Source of the DNA: DAOTXS01 sp034435055
GTDB taxonomy: Bacteria > Chloroflexota > Anaerolineae > UBA4142
Length of the DNA stretch: 47,041 bases
Reading direction: 5' to 3'
Assembly: GCA_034435055.1 (NCBI GenBank)
Contig: DAOTXS010000006.1
Coordinates: 1-47,041, forward strand
The notes under the pieces: generated by a model
Told to the model about the DNA's origin: nothing
Databases searched by the model: none
The model's input: only the letters and a program-made list of their open reading frames with translations
Shown: in pieces, positions 33,956 through 42,324 of the stretch
Layout of the letters: the number at the start of each line of letters is the position of its first letter
Position numbering within the stretch: position 1 is the first letter of the stretch
Made by a program: the position numbers and the translations under genes

Positions 33956-34753
33956 ATGAAGCGCACTCTTTTATTTTCCGTTTTTGTTTTGATCACGCTC
34001 GTCGCCTTGGTTGCCTGCGCCACCACCACCGCTCCCTCGACTTCAAGCGGAGCTGACCTCAAAGGCAAAGAAGTCAAGGTCGCCGTCGAAAACGCTTACC
34101 CGCCTTTTAACTTTATCGATAAGAAGACGAACAAAGGCGCGGGTTGGGATTACGACGCGTGGACTGAAATTTGTAAACGCCTCAACTGCAAAGTCACATT
34201 TGTCGAAGCCGCGTGGGAAGGCATCTTTGAAGCCGCCGCCGCCGGCAAGTACGATGTCGTCGCCGATGGAATCACCATCACCGATGAACGAAAAAAGACG
34301 GTCGCCTTCTCCGATTCTTACCTGCGCTATGGTCAATCGATTCTCGTCCGCGCCGATGAAGCCAACGTCAAAGATCTCGATTCGCTGAAAAAAGCAACCG
34401 GCTTGGTGGGCACGCAACTTGGCACGACCAATGAAACCAAAGCCATCGAATTGGTCACCGAAAAACGCGTCAAGAGTTTTGACACCTTTGACGCCGCCGT
34501 CATTGCGCTCATGGCAAAAAGCGTGGACGCGGTCATCATCGATGAACCGGCGGCAATGGGCTTTATCGCCGCGAACAAAGGCAAACTGAAAATCGTGGGC
34601 GACCGCTTGACAAGCGAAGACCTGGGTTTCGTGTTCCAAAAAGGGAGCGCGTTGATCGACCCGGTGAATCAAGCACTTGCCGCAATGAAGAAAGACGGCA
34701 CCCTCGACGCGCTTTACAAAAAGTGGTTCGTCGATTACGTTCCCGGGCAATAG
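33956..34753 (+). CDS. amino-acid ABC transporter binding lipoprotein
   Basis: A 265-residue family-3 binding protein. The lipobox LVAC puts the lipidated Cys at 21, followed by a short linker and an SBP_bac_3 domain with VKVAVENAYPPFNFI, DYDAWTEICKRL and ADGITITDERKKTVAFS. GGGAGGAG lies before the ATG. It is related to the upstream binding protein but is lipid-anchored. A hairpin follows its stop and precedes the permease gene. Confidence 0.9.
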   Translation: MKRTLLFSVFVLITLVALVACATTTAPSTSSGADLKGKEVKVAVENAYPPFNFIDKKTNKGAGWDYDAWTEICKRLNCKVTFVEAAWEGIFEAAAAGKYDVVADGITITDERKKTVAFSDSYLRYGQSILVRADEANVKDLDSLKKATGLVGTQLGTTNETKAIELVTEKRVKSFDTFDAAVIALMAKSVDAVIIDEPAAMGFIAANKGKLKIVGDRLTSEDLGFVFQKGSALIDPVNQALAAMKKDGTLDALYKKWFVDYVPGQ

Positions 34754-34765
34754 AAAATTAATCGC

Positions 34766-34800
34766 GAATCTGTCAGGCGGGATTATTGCCTGACAGATTC
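34766..34800 (+). terminator. attenuating hairpin between binding protein and permease
   Basis: A perfect 13-bp stem GAATCTGTCAGGC / GCCTGACAGATTC with a 9-base loop and no T-run. It probably stops part of the transcripts or protects the upstream message, giving more binding protein than permease. Confidence 0.65.
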
Positions 34801-34812
34801 GTATCCGCATCT

Positions 34813-35628
34813 ATGTCACCGGAAGGAGTCGCCGCACCGACCGTCTCGCGTGGAAAGCTAGTGCCATTGCCGCGTTTTGAACGTGCGCCGTGGTGGGCAC
34901 TGGCGTTGGCGTTGGGCTGGATTGTCATTTTCTACAGCATCCTCAACGTCAATTCGTACCGCGACACTTTTCTTTTCATCGCCGAAGGCATCCAGCTCAC
35001 CATCCGCATCGCCATCAGCGCCTACCTCATCGCCGTCATATTGGGCTTGATCCTGGGACTCGGTCGCGTTTCCAAGAATCCAATTTTCTACAACGCCGCC
35101 ACGTTATACGTCGAAGTCTTTCGCGGTCTCCCCATGTTGGTGATTGTTCTTTACGTTGCGTACGTTGTCATGCCCGGCTTGGAACGCCTCATCGTACAAC
35201 TCTTTCCAGCATTTAGTCTAGAAGCCATCGATGATAGCGTGCGCGGGACAATCGGGCTGGGTTTAGGTTACGCCGCGTTTGAAGCCGAAGTCTTTCGCGC
35301 CGGCATTCAATCGATTGAACGTGGACAGATGGAAGCAGCGCGTTCGTTGGGGATGACATATCCGCAAGCAATGCGCTATGTCATTTTACCGCAAGCCGTT
35401 CGGCGAGTGTTGCCCCCTTTGGGCAACGACCTCATTGCAATTCTCAAAGACTCGTCTTTGGTTTCCGCCCTTGCGGTGCGCGAACTGACGCAAATGGCAA
35501 AATTGAATCGAGCACGCACATTCCTTTCGCTTGAATCATACAATACCGTTGCCTTTCTGTATTTAACGATGACGTTGTTGCTGTCGATGTTGGTCAAGTT
35601 CGTCGAACGCAGATTAAAAATCGAGTAA
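34813..35628 (+). CDS. polar amino-acid ABC transporter permease
   Basis: A 271-residue HisMQ-type permease with five membrane helices. The EAA loop is present as EVFRAGIQSIERGQMEAARSLGMTYPQAMRYVILPQA, where it docks on the ATPase. Start at 34813 has no clear ribosome site; a GTG at 34861 is possible. The ATPase gene starts five bases after the stop. Only one permease is present, so the channel should be a homodimer. Confidence 0.9.
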   Translation: MSPEGVAAPTVSRGKLVPLPRFERAPWWALALALGWIVIFYSILNVNSYRDTFLFIAEGIQLTIRIAISAYLIAVILGLILGLGRVSKNPIFYNAATLYVEVFRGLPMLVIVLYVAYVVMPGLERLIVQLFPAFSLEAIDDSVRGTIGLGLGYAAFEAEVFRAGIQSIERGQMEAARSLGMTYPQAMRYVILPQAVRRVLPPLGNDLIAILKDSSLVSALAVRELTQMAKLNRARTFLSLESYNTVAFLYLTMTLLLSMLVKFVERRLKIE

Positions 35629-35632
35629 CCCT

Positions 35633-36376
35633 GTGGATGCCTCGTCGCCCATCATTCAAATCGAGAATGTTCACAAGCATTTTGGCAAAGTGAATGCCTT
35701 GCGCGGCATCAGCACGACTGTCCGGCGCGGCGAAGTATTGGTGCTGATCGGACCCAGCGGCTCTGGCAAATCAACGTTGTTGCGATGCATTAATGGGTTG
35801 GAACATCCAGACACAGGACGGGTCATTGTCGATGGCATCGCGGTTGATCATTCATCACAACACATCAACGCTGTCCGCGCCGAAGTGGGCATGGTCTTTC
35901 AGCAATTCAACTTGTTTCCGCACCTGACCGTGTTGGACAACGTGATGCTGGCGCAACGCATCGTTCGCAAACGCGCGCCGGCAGAATCGGAGCGCGTGGC
36001 ACGCGATCTTTTGAACAAAGTCGGCATTCCGGAAAAAGCCGATGCGTATCCAATGCAATTGTCCGGCGGACAGCAGCAACGTGTCGCGATTGCACGCGCA
36101 CTGGCAATGAATCCCAAAATCATGCTGTTCGACGAACCAACCAGCGCGCTCGATCCGGAAATGATCAAGGAAGTTTTGGACACGATGCTGATGCTTGCCA
36201 AAGAAGGTATGACGATGGTCGTGGTTTCACACGAGATGGGTTTTGCGCGCGCCGCGGCGAATCGCATCGTGTTTATGGACGAAGGCAAAGTCGTCGAGGA
36301 CACGACGCCGGACGAGTTGTTTACGAATCCGCGCGAACAACGCACGAAAATATTTCTGAGCCAGATTTTGCACTGA
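35633..36376 (+). CDS. polar amino-acid ABC transporter ATPase (GlnQ/HisP type)
   Basis: A 247-residue ATPase with Walker A GPSGSGKST, Q-loop VFQQFNLFPHLTV, signature LSGGQQQRVAIARAL, Walker B IMLFDEPTSALDPE and H-loop VSHEM. It powers uptake with the permease at 34813 and the binding proteins upstream. GTG start with weak ribosome binding, five bases after the permease stop, so it is probably translated by coupling. 25 bases later livG begins. Confidence 0.93.
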   Translation: MDASSPIIQIENVHKHFGKVNALRGISTTVRRGEVLVLIGPSGSGKSTLLRCINGLEHPDTGRVIVDGIAVDHSSQHINAVRAEVGMVFQQFNLFPHLTVLDNVMLAQRIVRKRAPAESERVARDLLNKVGIPEKADAYPMQLSGGQQQRVAIARALAMNPKIMLFDEPTSALDPEMIKEVLDTMLMLAKEGMTMVVVSHEMGFARAAANRIVFMDEGKVVEDTTPDELFTNPREQRTKIFLSQILH

Positions 36377-36401
36377 TTCATTTTTGTCGGAGGAAGTATT
36401 C

Positions 36402-37184
36402 ATGGCATTATTGGACGCCTCCCAAGTAACCAAGCGCTTTGGCGGTTTGACGGCGGTCGATAAAGTTGACCTCATCATCGAAAAAGGGATGATTGCCAGT
36501 TTGATCGGTCCCAACGGCGCCGGCAAGACGACGTTCTTCAATTGTGTTACCGGCTTTTATCGTCCCGAAGAAGGTCAAATCATTTTTGACGGGCAAGAGT
36601 TGGTCGGCTTGCGTCCGGACGTGATCACCGCAAGCGGCATTGCGCGCACATTCCAAAATATCCGCCTCTTCAACAATATGACCGCGCTGGAAAATGTGAT
36701 GGTCGGTCAGCATCCCCGAATGAAAGCCGGGTTGTTCGGCGCGATTGTGCGCAATCGGTCAACGCTGGACGAAGAACGCAAGGTCAATAAACGCGGACGC
36801 GATTTGCTGGACTTTGTCGGTTTACGCGGACGCGAAAACGAAATGGCAAAGAACCTCGCCTACGGCGATCAGCGACGCTTGGAAATTGCGCGCGCACTCG
36901 CAACCGACCCCAAACTTTTATTGCTCGATGAGCCGACCGCCGGAATGAACCCGCAAGAAACCTCCGAAATGGTTGGCTTTATCCGCCGCTTGCGCGATGA
37001 ACTTAAATTGACCATTCTCCTGATCGAACATCATATGAAAGTGGTGATGACGATTTCTGACCGGGTAACCGTGCTGGACTTTGGCGTCAAAATCGCCGAA
37101 GGCACGCCGGCGCATGTTCAGCAAAATCCACGCGTGCGCGAGGCATACCTTGGTAAAGAGTACGCGGCGCATACGACGGCATAA
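36402..37184 (+). CDS. livG: branched-chain amino-acid ABC transporter ATPase LivG
   Basis: A 260-residue ATPase with Walker A GPNGAGKTT, the LivG-typical TASGIARTFQNIRLFNNMTALENVMV, a short degenerate signature (LAYGDQRRLEIARAL), Walker B LLLLDEPTAGMNPQE and the C-terminal BCA_ABC_TP segment. Start at 36402 follows GGAGG; an earlier TTG is not needed. It works with LivF, LivH, LivM and a LivK-type binding protein, all encoded directly downstream. Confidence 0.95.
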   Translation: MALLDASQVTKRFGGLTAVDKVDLIIEKGMIASLIGPNGAGKTTFFNCVTGFYRPEEGQIIFDGQELVGLRPDVITASGIARTFQNIRLFNNMTALENVMVGQHPRMKAGLFGAIVRNRSTLDEERKVNKRGRDLLDFVGLRGRENEMAKNLAYGDQRRLEIARALATDPKLLLLDEPTAGMNPQETSEMVGFIRRLRDELKLTILLIEHHMKVVMTISDRVTVLDFGVKIAEGTPAHVQQNPRVREAYLGKEYAAHTTA

Positions 37185-37198
37185 TGAGGTGATTCACT

Positions 37199-37912
37199 AT
37201 GGCGATGCTTCAAGTCAACGATATTCACAGTTACTATGGACACATTCACGCACTCAAGGGCATCAGTCTGACCGTCGATAAAGGCGAAATCGTCACATTG
37301 ATTGGCGCTAATGGCGCCGGCAAAACGACGACGCTCAAAACGATTTCCGGCATTATGCATCCGCGACACGGCTCGATTACGCTCGATGGGGAAAACATTG
37401 AACACTTGCCGCCGCACGAAGTGGTGATGCGCGGCATTGGACAATCCCCGGAGGGGCGCAAAATTTTCGGCGCGTTGACCGTGCTGGAAAATCTGGAAAT
37501 GGGCGCGTACGCGCGAAACGACAAACGCGCCATCGCTCAAGATATGGAATTTGTCTTCTCGCTCTTCCCCCGTCTCGCCGAACGCAAATATCAATTGGGC
37601 GGCACGCTTTCCGGCGGCGAGCAACAAATGCTGGCAATGGGACGCGCGATGATGACCAAACCCCGCGTCCTGATGCTTGACGAACCCTCGATGGGATTGG
37701 CGCCGGTCTTGGTCGAGTTGATCTTCGAGACGATTCAAAAACTCAATCAAGAGGGCACCACAATTCTGCTGATCGAACAGAACGCGGCAAAGGCACTTCA
37801 AGTCGCGCATCGCGGGTACGTGATCGAAACCGGAGAAATCGTGCTGAGCGATTCGGCGGCTAACTTGCGCGAGAACGAGCGCGTCCGCAAATCGTACCTG
37901 GGCGAAGTTTAG
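37199..37912 (+). CDS. livF: branched-chain amino-acid ABC transporter ATPase LivF
   Basis: A 237-residue ATPase with Walker A GANGAGKTT, the LivF marker RGIGQSPEGRKIFGALTVLENLEMGAY, signature LSGGEQQMLAMGRAM and Walker B LMLDEPSMGLAPV. GAGGTG lies seven bases upstream. With LivG it forms the ATPase pair of the Liv transporter. A new promoter follows before livK, so livG-livF can be made together with the polar amino-acid genes and livKHM separately. Confidence 0.95.
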   Translation: MAMLQVNDIHSYYGHIHALKGISLTVDKGEIVTLIGANGAGKTTTLKTISGIMHPRHGSITLDGENIEHLPPHEVVMRGIGQSPEGRKIFGALTVLENLEMGAYARNDKRAIAQDMEFVFSLFPRLAERKYQLGGTLSGGEQQMLAMGRAMMTKPRVLMLDEPSMGLAPVLVELIFETIQKLNQEGTTILLIEQNAAKALQVAHRGYVIETGEIVLSDSAANLRENERVRKSYLGEV

Positions 37913-37941
37913 TGCGCGCCATCAACTTTTTGATCGAGGGA

Positions 37942-37969
37942 TTGACACTAGGAAAGAACGTCATATAAT
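37942..37969 (+). promoter_or_regulatory. strong promoter of livK
   Basis: A perfect TTGACA at 37942-37947 and perfect TATAAT at 37964-37969 with a 16-bp spacer. The leader to livK is about 170 bases. It holds a small hairpin GTCTCA/TGAGAC (37986-38001), the motif GGGGGTGAGGCAC at 38013, and an ATG at 38035 that is in frame with livK. Confidence 0.8.
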
Positions 37970-38145
37970 CTTTTGGTATATACGAGTCTCAACGCTGAGA
38001 CATTAAACTGAAGGGGGTGAGGCACGCTCAATCGATGCAAAGCGGATTGCCCAGCAGATTGTTCCAAGCAATTTGGTTTGGCGAACCAGCAAATAATCTG
38101 GAACACCTGCTATTCTTTGTACACAATCTAAGGAGGAGAAGTACA

Positions 38146-39408
38146 ATGAAAATCAAGTTTTGGTTAGTCGTCGCCTTGGCGTTGACCGCCGTGTTTGTCT
38201 TGTCTGCCTGTGCTCCATCCGCACCGGCGCTGACCTGTACAGACAAACTTGGGTGTATCACGGTTGGACCGAACGAGCCCATCCACTTGGCGTACTCGAT
38301 GGTTGTCTCCGGCTCGGATGCAACGTTGGGTACCGATACCAAGTACGGCGCTGAACTCGCCATCGATTCCAAGGGCGGCAAACTGCTAGGCCACGACATC
38401 AAATTCGACGGACAAGATGATCTCTGCTCCGCCGAAGGCGGTCAAACCGCCGCGACAAAGCTCGCCGCCGACAAGACGATTGTTGGCGTTATCGGCACGA
38501 ACTGCTCGAGCGCGGCGCGCGCCGCTGGTCCCATCCTGTTGACCCAAGCCGGCTTGTCGATGATTTCACCCTCGAACACCGCGCCCGATCTGACCGATCC
38601 TGCCAAGCATCTCCCCGGCTACTTCCGCACGGCGCACAATGATAAGGTGCAAGGCGCGGTTGCCGCCGAGTTTGCATTCAAGCAGTTAAAAGTCACCAAA
38701 GCCGCCACAATTCATGACGGCTCGATCTACGCGCAAGGATTGGCGAACGTCTTCGCCGAAAACTTTAAGAAGCTCGGCGGCACGATCACCGCACAAGAAG
38801 CGGTCAACACGGGCGATAAGGACATGAAACCCGTTCTGACCCGCATTGCCGCTGGCAAACCCGACCTCGTTTACTATCCCATCTTCGTCGCCGAAGGCGG
38901 TTTCATCGCTTCGCAAATCCGCGACGTGCCCGGCATGGAAAAAACGCACATGATGGGCGCGGATGGTATCTTCTCGCCCGACTTTTTGAAGGCAGGTGGC
39001 AAGAATGTCGTCGGTATGTTCTGGTCCAGCCCGAACTTTGAAGCATTCGGTAGCGGCTACAAGGAAATGGTGGACAAGTACCTCAAGAAGTACAACGTCA
39101 AAGGCGTACTCGCACCGTTCCACGCGCACGCGTATGATGCCGCGTTGATGTACTTTGCCGCCATCGAAAAAGTGGCGCAAAAGGGTGCGGACGGCTCGTT
39201 GCTGATCGGCAAGCAAGCGTTGCGCGATGCTATCGCCGCGACGAAAGATTTCAAGGGCTTGACCGGCAACTTGACCTGCGACGCCAATGGTGACTGCGCG
39301 GATCCCAAGATCGCCATCTACCAAGCGACCGCTGATGATTTTGCTAAACTCACCATGCCGGTTAAACCCGTTTGGGCACCCGGCGGACCCGATTTCATGA
39401 TGAAATAA
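38146..39408 (+). CDS. livK: branched-chain amino-acid binding lipoprotein LivK
   Basis: A 420-residue family-1 periplasmic binding protein with lipobox LSAC (Cys22). The two-lobed Peripla_BP_6 domain starts near 40 (HLAYSMVVSGSDATLGTDTKYG...), with IGTNCSSAARAAGPILTQ in the first lobe. The start at 38146 is set by AAGGAGGAG and the signal peptide. The upstream in-frame ATG at 38035 would bury the signal and is rejected. It may bind branched-chain or other amino acids, urea or aromatic compounds; the sequence does not decide. Confidence 0.92.
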   Translation: MKIKFWLVVALALTAVFVLSACAPSAPALTCTDKLGCITVGPNEPIHLAYSMVVSGSDATLGTDTKYGAELAIDSKGGKLLGHDIKFDGQDDLCSAEGGQTAATKLAADKTIVGVIGTNCSSAARAAGPILLTQAGLSMISPSNTAPDLTDPAKHLPGYFRTAHNDKVQGAVAAEFAFKQLKVTKAATIHDGSIYAQGLANVFAENFKKLGGTITAQEAVNTGDKDMKPVLTRIAAGKPDLVYYPIFVAEGGFIASQIRDVPGMEKTHMMGADGIFSPDFLKAGGKNVVGMFWSSPNFEAFGSGYKEMVDKYLKKYNVKGVLAPFHAHAYDAALMYFAAIEKVAQKGADGSLLIGKQALRDAIAATKDFKGLTGNLTCDANGDCADPKIAIYQATADDFAKLTMPVKPVWAPGGPDFMMK

Positions 39409-39434
39409 ACTCCCCGTGAGTTTGTTGTAAGACA

Positions 39435-39462
39435 GGATGAGCCGGCTCACCCCGGCTCATCC
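39435..39462 (+). terminator. attenuating hairpin between livK and livH
   Basis: A perfect 11-bp stem GGATGAGCCGG / CCGGCTCATCC around CTCACC, without a T-run. Like the hairpin at 34766-34800 it sits between a binding-protein gene and its permease gene. It contains an ATG at 39437 that is in frame with livH but structurally buried. Confidence 0.65.
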
Positions 39463-39484
39463 ACTCTCGATGCCGGAGCGGAAT

Positions 39485-40540
39485 ATGCAAAGTCGCTTGA
39501 AAATAAATCTGGAAGATGTGTTCATGTATATGGTCGGCGGACTGATCGTCTTGCTGGTGGTGGTTGGCTCCATATCAACCTTAGTCGCCGGCAAATACGA
39601 TGCGCGCCAGTGGTTTGACTTGATCGTTTTTGGCATTGCCTTGGGCGGTATTTACGCGCTGATCGCGCTGGGGTACACGCTTGTCTATGGTATTTTGCGT
39701 ATGATCAACTTTGCGCACAGCGAAGTGTTTATGGCAGGACCCTTTACGGCGTATTTTTTAGCCGATGAATTGGGCAGATCCGGTTTTCTGGATGCCAATC
39801 CGGTCATCGGACTTGGCTCCGTTTTTCTGCTGGCGATGCTTGTCTCGGTCGTCACCGCCATCCTACTTGAGCGAATCGCATATCGCCCGCTTCGCTTTGC
39901 GCCGCGGCTGGTTCCGCTCATTACTGCCATCGGCGCATCATTCTTTCTGCAATATTTCTTCAAAGGTCTATACGGTCCCAACATCAAGGTCTATCCAGAA
40001 ATCAAGGCGTTGACCAGTTATCTGCAACTGGGTGAATTTCGCGTGCAATATATTCAGATTCTCGTCATTGTCGCGGCGGGGTTGATGATGGCAGGTTTGA
40101 ATGTCTTTATTCAGAACTCGCGCACGGGCAAAGCGATGCGCGCCGTCGCTGAAGATAAAGCGACCGCCGCGTTAATGGGCATCGATGTGGATCGCATTAT
40201 CGTGATCACCTTTACGCTGGGCGGCGCGCTGGCTGGCGCGGCGGGCGTGCTGTACGCGCTGATGTTCAAGCAAGTGAATTTTATTATGGGCTTTATCCCG
40301 GGCATCAAAGCATTTACTGCCGCTGTGTTGGGTGGTATTGGCAACGTGCCCGGTGCGATGGTTGGCGGACTATTTCTCGGCGTAACCGAATCGCTGGGGC
40401 CCAGTCTGTTCCTGGACGGCTTGGGCATTGCCGCCCCGTACCAACTAAAAGATGCCATCGCTTTTACGTTGCTCGTTCTCGTGTTGATTTTTAGACCTTC
40501 CGGTATTCTTGGCGAAAAGCTTGCCGAGAAGAAGGCGTGA
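39485..40540 (+). CDS. livH: branched-chain amino-acid ABC permease LivH
   Basis: A 351-residue polytopic permease. The LivH markers GIYALIALGYTLVYGILRMINFAHSEVFM and GKAMRAVAEDKATAALMGIDVDRII (ATPase-docking loop) are present, along with GGIGNVPGAMVGGL near the end. The start at 39485 has GGAG seven bases upstream; ATGs at 39437 and 39470 are less likely because of the hairpin and missing ribosome sites. It is slightly longer than usual (about 300) owing to an extra N-terminal helix. Confidence 0.93.
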   Translation: MQSRLKINLEDVFMYMVGGLIVLLVVVGSISTLVAGKYDARQWFDLIVFGIALGGIYALIALGYTLVYGILRMINFAHSEVFMAGPFTAYFLADELGRSGFLDANPVIGLGSVFLLAMLVSVVTAILLERIAYRPLRFAPRLVPLITAIGASFFLQYFFKGLYGPNIKVYPEIKALTSYLQLGEFRVQYIQILVIVAAGLMMAGLNVFIQNSRTGKAMRAVAEDKATAALMGIDVDRIIVITFTLGGALAGAAGVLYALMFKQVNFIMGFIPGIKAFTAAVLGGIGNVPGAMVGGLFLGVTESLGPSLFLDGLGIAAPYQLKDAIAFTLLVLVLIFRPSGILGEKLAEKKA

Positions 40541-40550
40541 GGTGAATGAA

Positions 40551-42254
40551 ATGACCATCGACGCCAACTCCAAAACGGATTTTGCGATACCTCTTAAATT
40601 TGGTCTGGTCGGTGGACTGGTTGCCGTCTCGATTGCCTTGCAAGGAATGATTCAGGCATTCAGCGTGCGCGACATTGTTACCGGTGTTCTATCGATGAGC
40701 CAGATGCTTTTGTTGGTCACGTTCTTTTCGACGGCTTATGTTTCCATCGCGAAAACCCATACATCATCCACCTCGACGAAATTTATTGTCGGGGGCTTGG
40801 CAGGTTTGGTTGCTTCTGCCCTGCTCGTCTTGCTAATGTGGCTGGGGAATTTTCTGCCGTTAGGCACAATGTTCGTAAACGTAACCGCTGAACTGAACAA
40901 CCTGCTCACCTGGAAACAGGGACTAGCAATGGGCAGCGTGATCTTGCTTGTGCTCGGATTCGGCGCGGGCGTGGTAGCGGCGGGCATTGGAATGTTGCCC
41001 CAACTTTGGCGCAGTATCGTCATCAACACTTCGGTCGTCATCATCACAATGGGCGTTTTGAAAGACCTCATCTACGTTACCTTCTCCGATTGGCCCCTGG
41101 TCGGTTTGCTCATCCGATTCATCTATCTGGCAAACGGTTTGTCCGTCATCGGCGCAATTGTTGTCGCCGTCATCTGCGTAGCAGTCTTGTTCTTTTCCGC
41201 GACGCGCGGCGCGCAAGTTCAAGCCAGAATCGACCAACTGCCGCCCAACTCCAAACGCACCTTGCGCTTCGGCTCGATGGGGTTGGGAATTGTCATTCTG
41301 CTCGCACTCCCGTGGATGCTCGGCTTGTTCCTGAGCGAAGTGTTGGATAACGTCGGCTTGTTCTTGTTGATGGGCTTGGGGTTGAACATCGTCGTCGGAT
41401 TTGCCGGCTTGCTCGATCTTGGCTACGTTGCGTTTTATGCGATTGGCGCGTACACCGTCGGCGTATTGACATCGCCGGAACTCAGCACGGGCGTCGTTTC
41501 GAGTTGGTGGATCGCGTTGCCCTTTGCAGTAATCGCCGCTACGCTCGCCGGCGTCACGCTCGGCGTGCCAGTTCTCAAAATGCGTGGCGATTATCTCGCC
41601 ATCGTGACGTTGGGTTTCGGCGAAATCATTCGCATCCTCGCCATCTCCGATTTTCTCAAGCCCTGGCTCGGCGGCGCGCAAGGCATTCAGCGAATCGCCG
41701 TGCCGGATCTGCCCGGCTTGCCAATCAATTGGAATCCGCAAACGTACTATTATCTATTCCTTGCCGGTTGTCTGCTCGTGATCTTTGTCGCTAATCGCGT
41801 CAAGAATTCGCGGATGGGACGCGCGTGGATGGCGATGCGCGAAGATGAAGATGTCGCGCAAGCAATGGGTATCAACCTCGTTGCCACTAAACTCCTTGCC
41901 TTTGGAATGGGCGCATCGTTCGGCGGACTTGCCGGCGCAATCTTTGCTTCCAAACTCACCTCGGCGTACCCGCACAGTTTCAACTTTCTCGTTTCGATCA
42001 ACGTCTTGTCGCTCATCATCATCGGCGGGATGGGAAGTATCCCCGGCGTGATCGTCGGCGCGCTGGCGTTAGTTGGCTTGCCGGAACTTCTCCGCGAGTT
42101 TGCCGAGTTCCGCTATCTCATCTATGGCGTCGTGTTAGTTGTGATGATGCTCGTGCGCCCCGAAGGTCTAATTCCGGAAGCCAGACGCGCGGAGGAATTG
42201 GAAGAATTCCGACACGCAGAGGAACCGCCGCCTGAAGAATTAGCGCCAGCATAA
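40551..42254 (+). CDS. livM: branched-chain amino-acid ABC permease LivM, long form
   Basis: A 567-residue permease. The last 300 residues are canonical LivM (MGLGLNIVVGFAGLLDLGYVAFYAIGAY, LRGDYLAIVTLGFGEIIRI-type motif, ATPase loop RMGRAWMAMREDEDVAQAMGINL, and GGMGSIPGVIVGA). The first 270 or so contain about seven further helices that are not part of the usual family (300-420 residues). The last 25 residues are acidic and Pro-rich. GAGGTG precedes the ATG, which follows livH by 10 bases. The function of the extra N-terminal membrane domain is unknown. Confidence 0.93.
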   Translation: MTIDANSKTDFAIPLKFGLVGGLVAVSIALQGMIQAFSVRDIVTGVLSMSQMLLLVTFFSTAYVSIAKTHTSSTSTKFIVGGLAGLVASALLVLLMWLGNFLPLGTMFVNVTAELNNLLTWKQGLAMGSVILLVLGFGAGVVAAGIGMLPQLWRSIVINTSVVIITMGVLKDLIYVTFSDWPLVGLLIRFIYLANGLSVIGAIVVAVICVAVLFFSATRGAQVQARIDQLPPNSKRTLRFGSMGLGIVILLALPWMLGLFLSEVLDNVGLFLLMGLGLNIVVGFAGLLDLGYVAFYAIGAYTVGVLTSPELSTGVVSSWWIALPFAVIAATLAGVTLGVPVLKMRGDYLAIVTLGFGEIIRILAISDFLKPWLGGAQGIQRIAVPDLPGLPINWNPQTYYYLFLAGCLLVIFVANRVKNSRMGRAWMAMREDEDVAQAMGINLVATKLLAFGMGASFGGLAGAIFASKLTSAYPHSFNFLVSINVLSLIIIGGMGSIPGVIVGALALVGLPELLREFAEFRYLIYGVVLVVMMLVRPEGLIPEARRAEELEEFRHAEEPPPEELAPA

Positions 42255-42274
42255 ATGATCAGCGTTTCCGATTT

Positions 42275-42303
42275 AGGCGAAGCATAAAAGATGCTTCGCC
42301 TTT
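42275..42303 (+). terminator. terminator of the liv operon
   Basis: A perfect 11-bp stem AGGCGAAGCAT / ATGCTTCGCCT with a 5-base loop followed by TTT. Confidence 0.8.
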
Positions 42304-42324
42304 CGTATTCGCGGAAGGAGAAAA

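Noticed and set aside
34043..34810. 255-residue minus-strand frame opposite the second binding protein
   Set aside because: It mirrors a clear SBP_bac_3 gene in reverse and has no domain or ribosome site.
38686..39450. 254-residue minus-strand frame opposite livK
   Set aside because: Antisense shadow of a well-supported gene, with no recognisable protein features.
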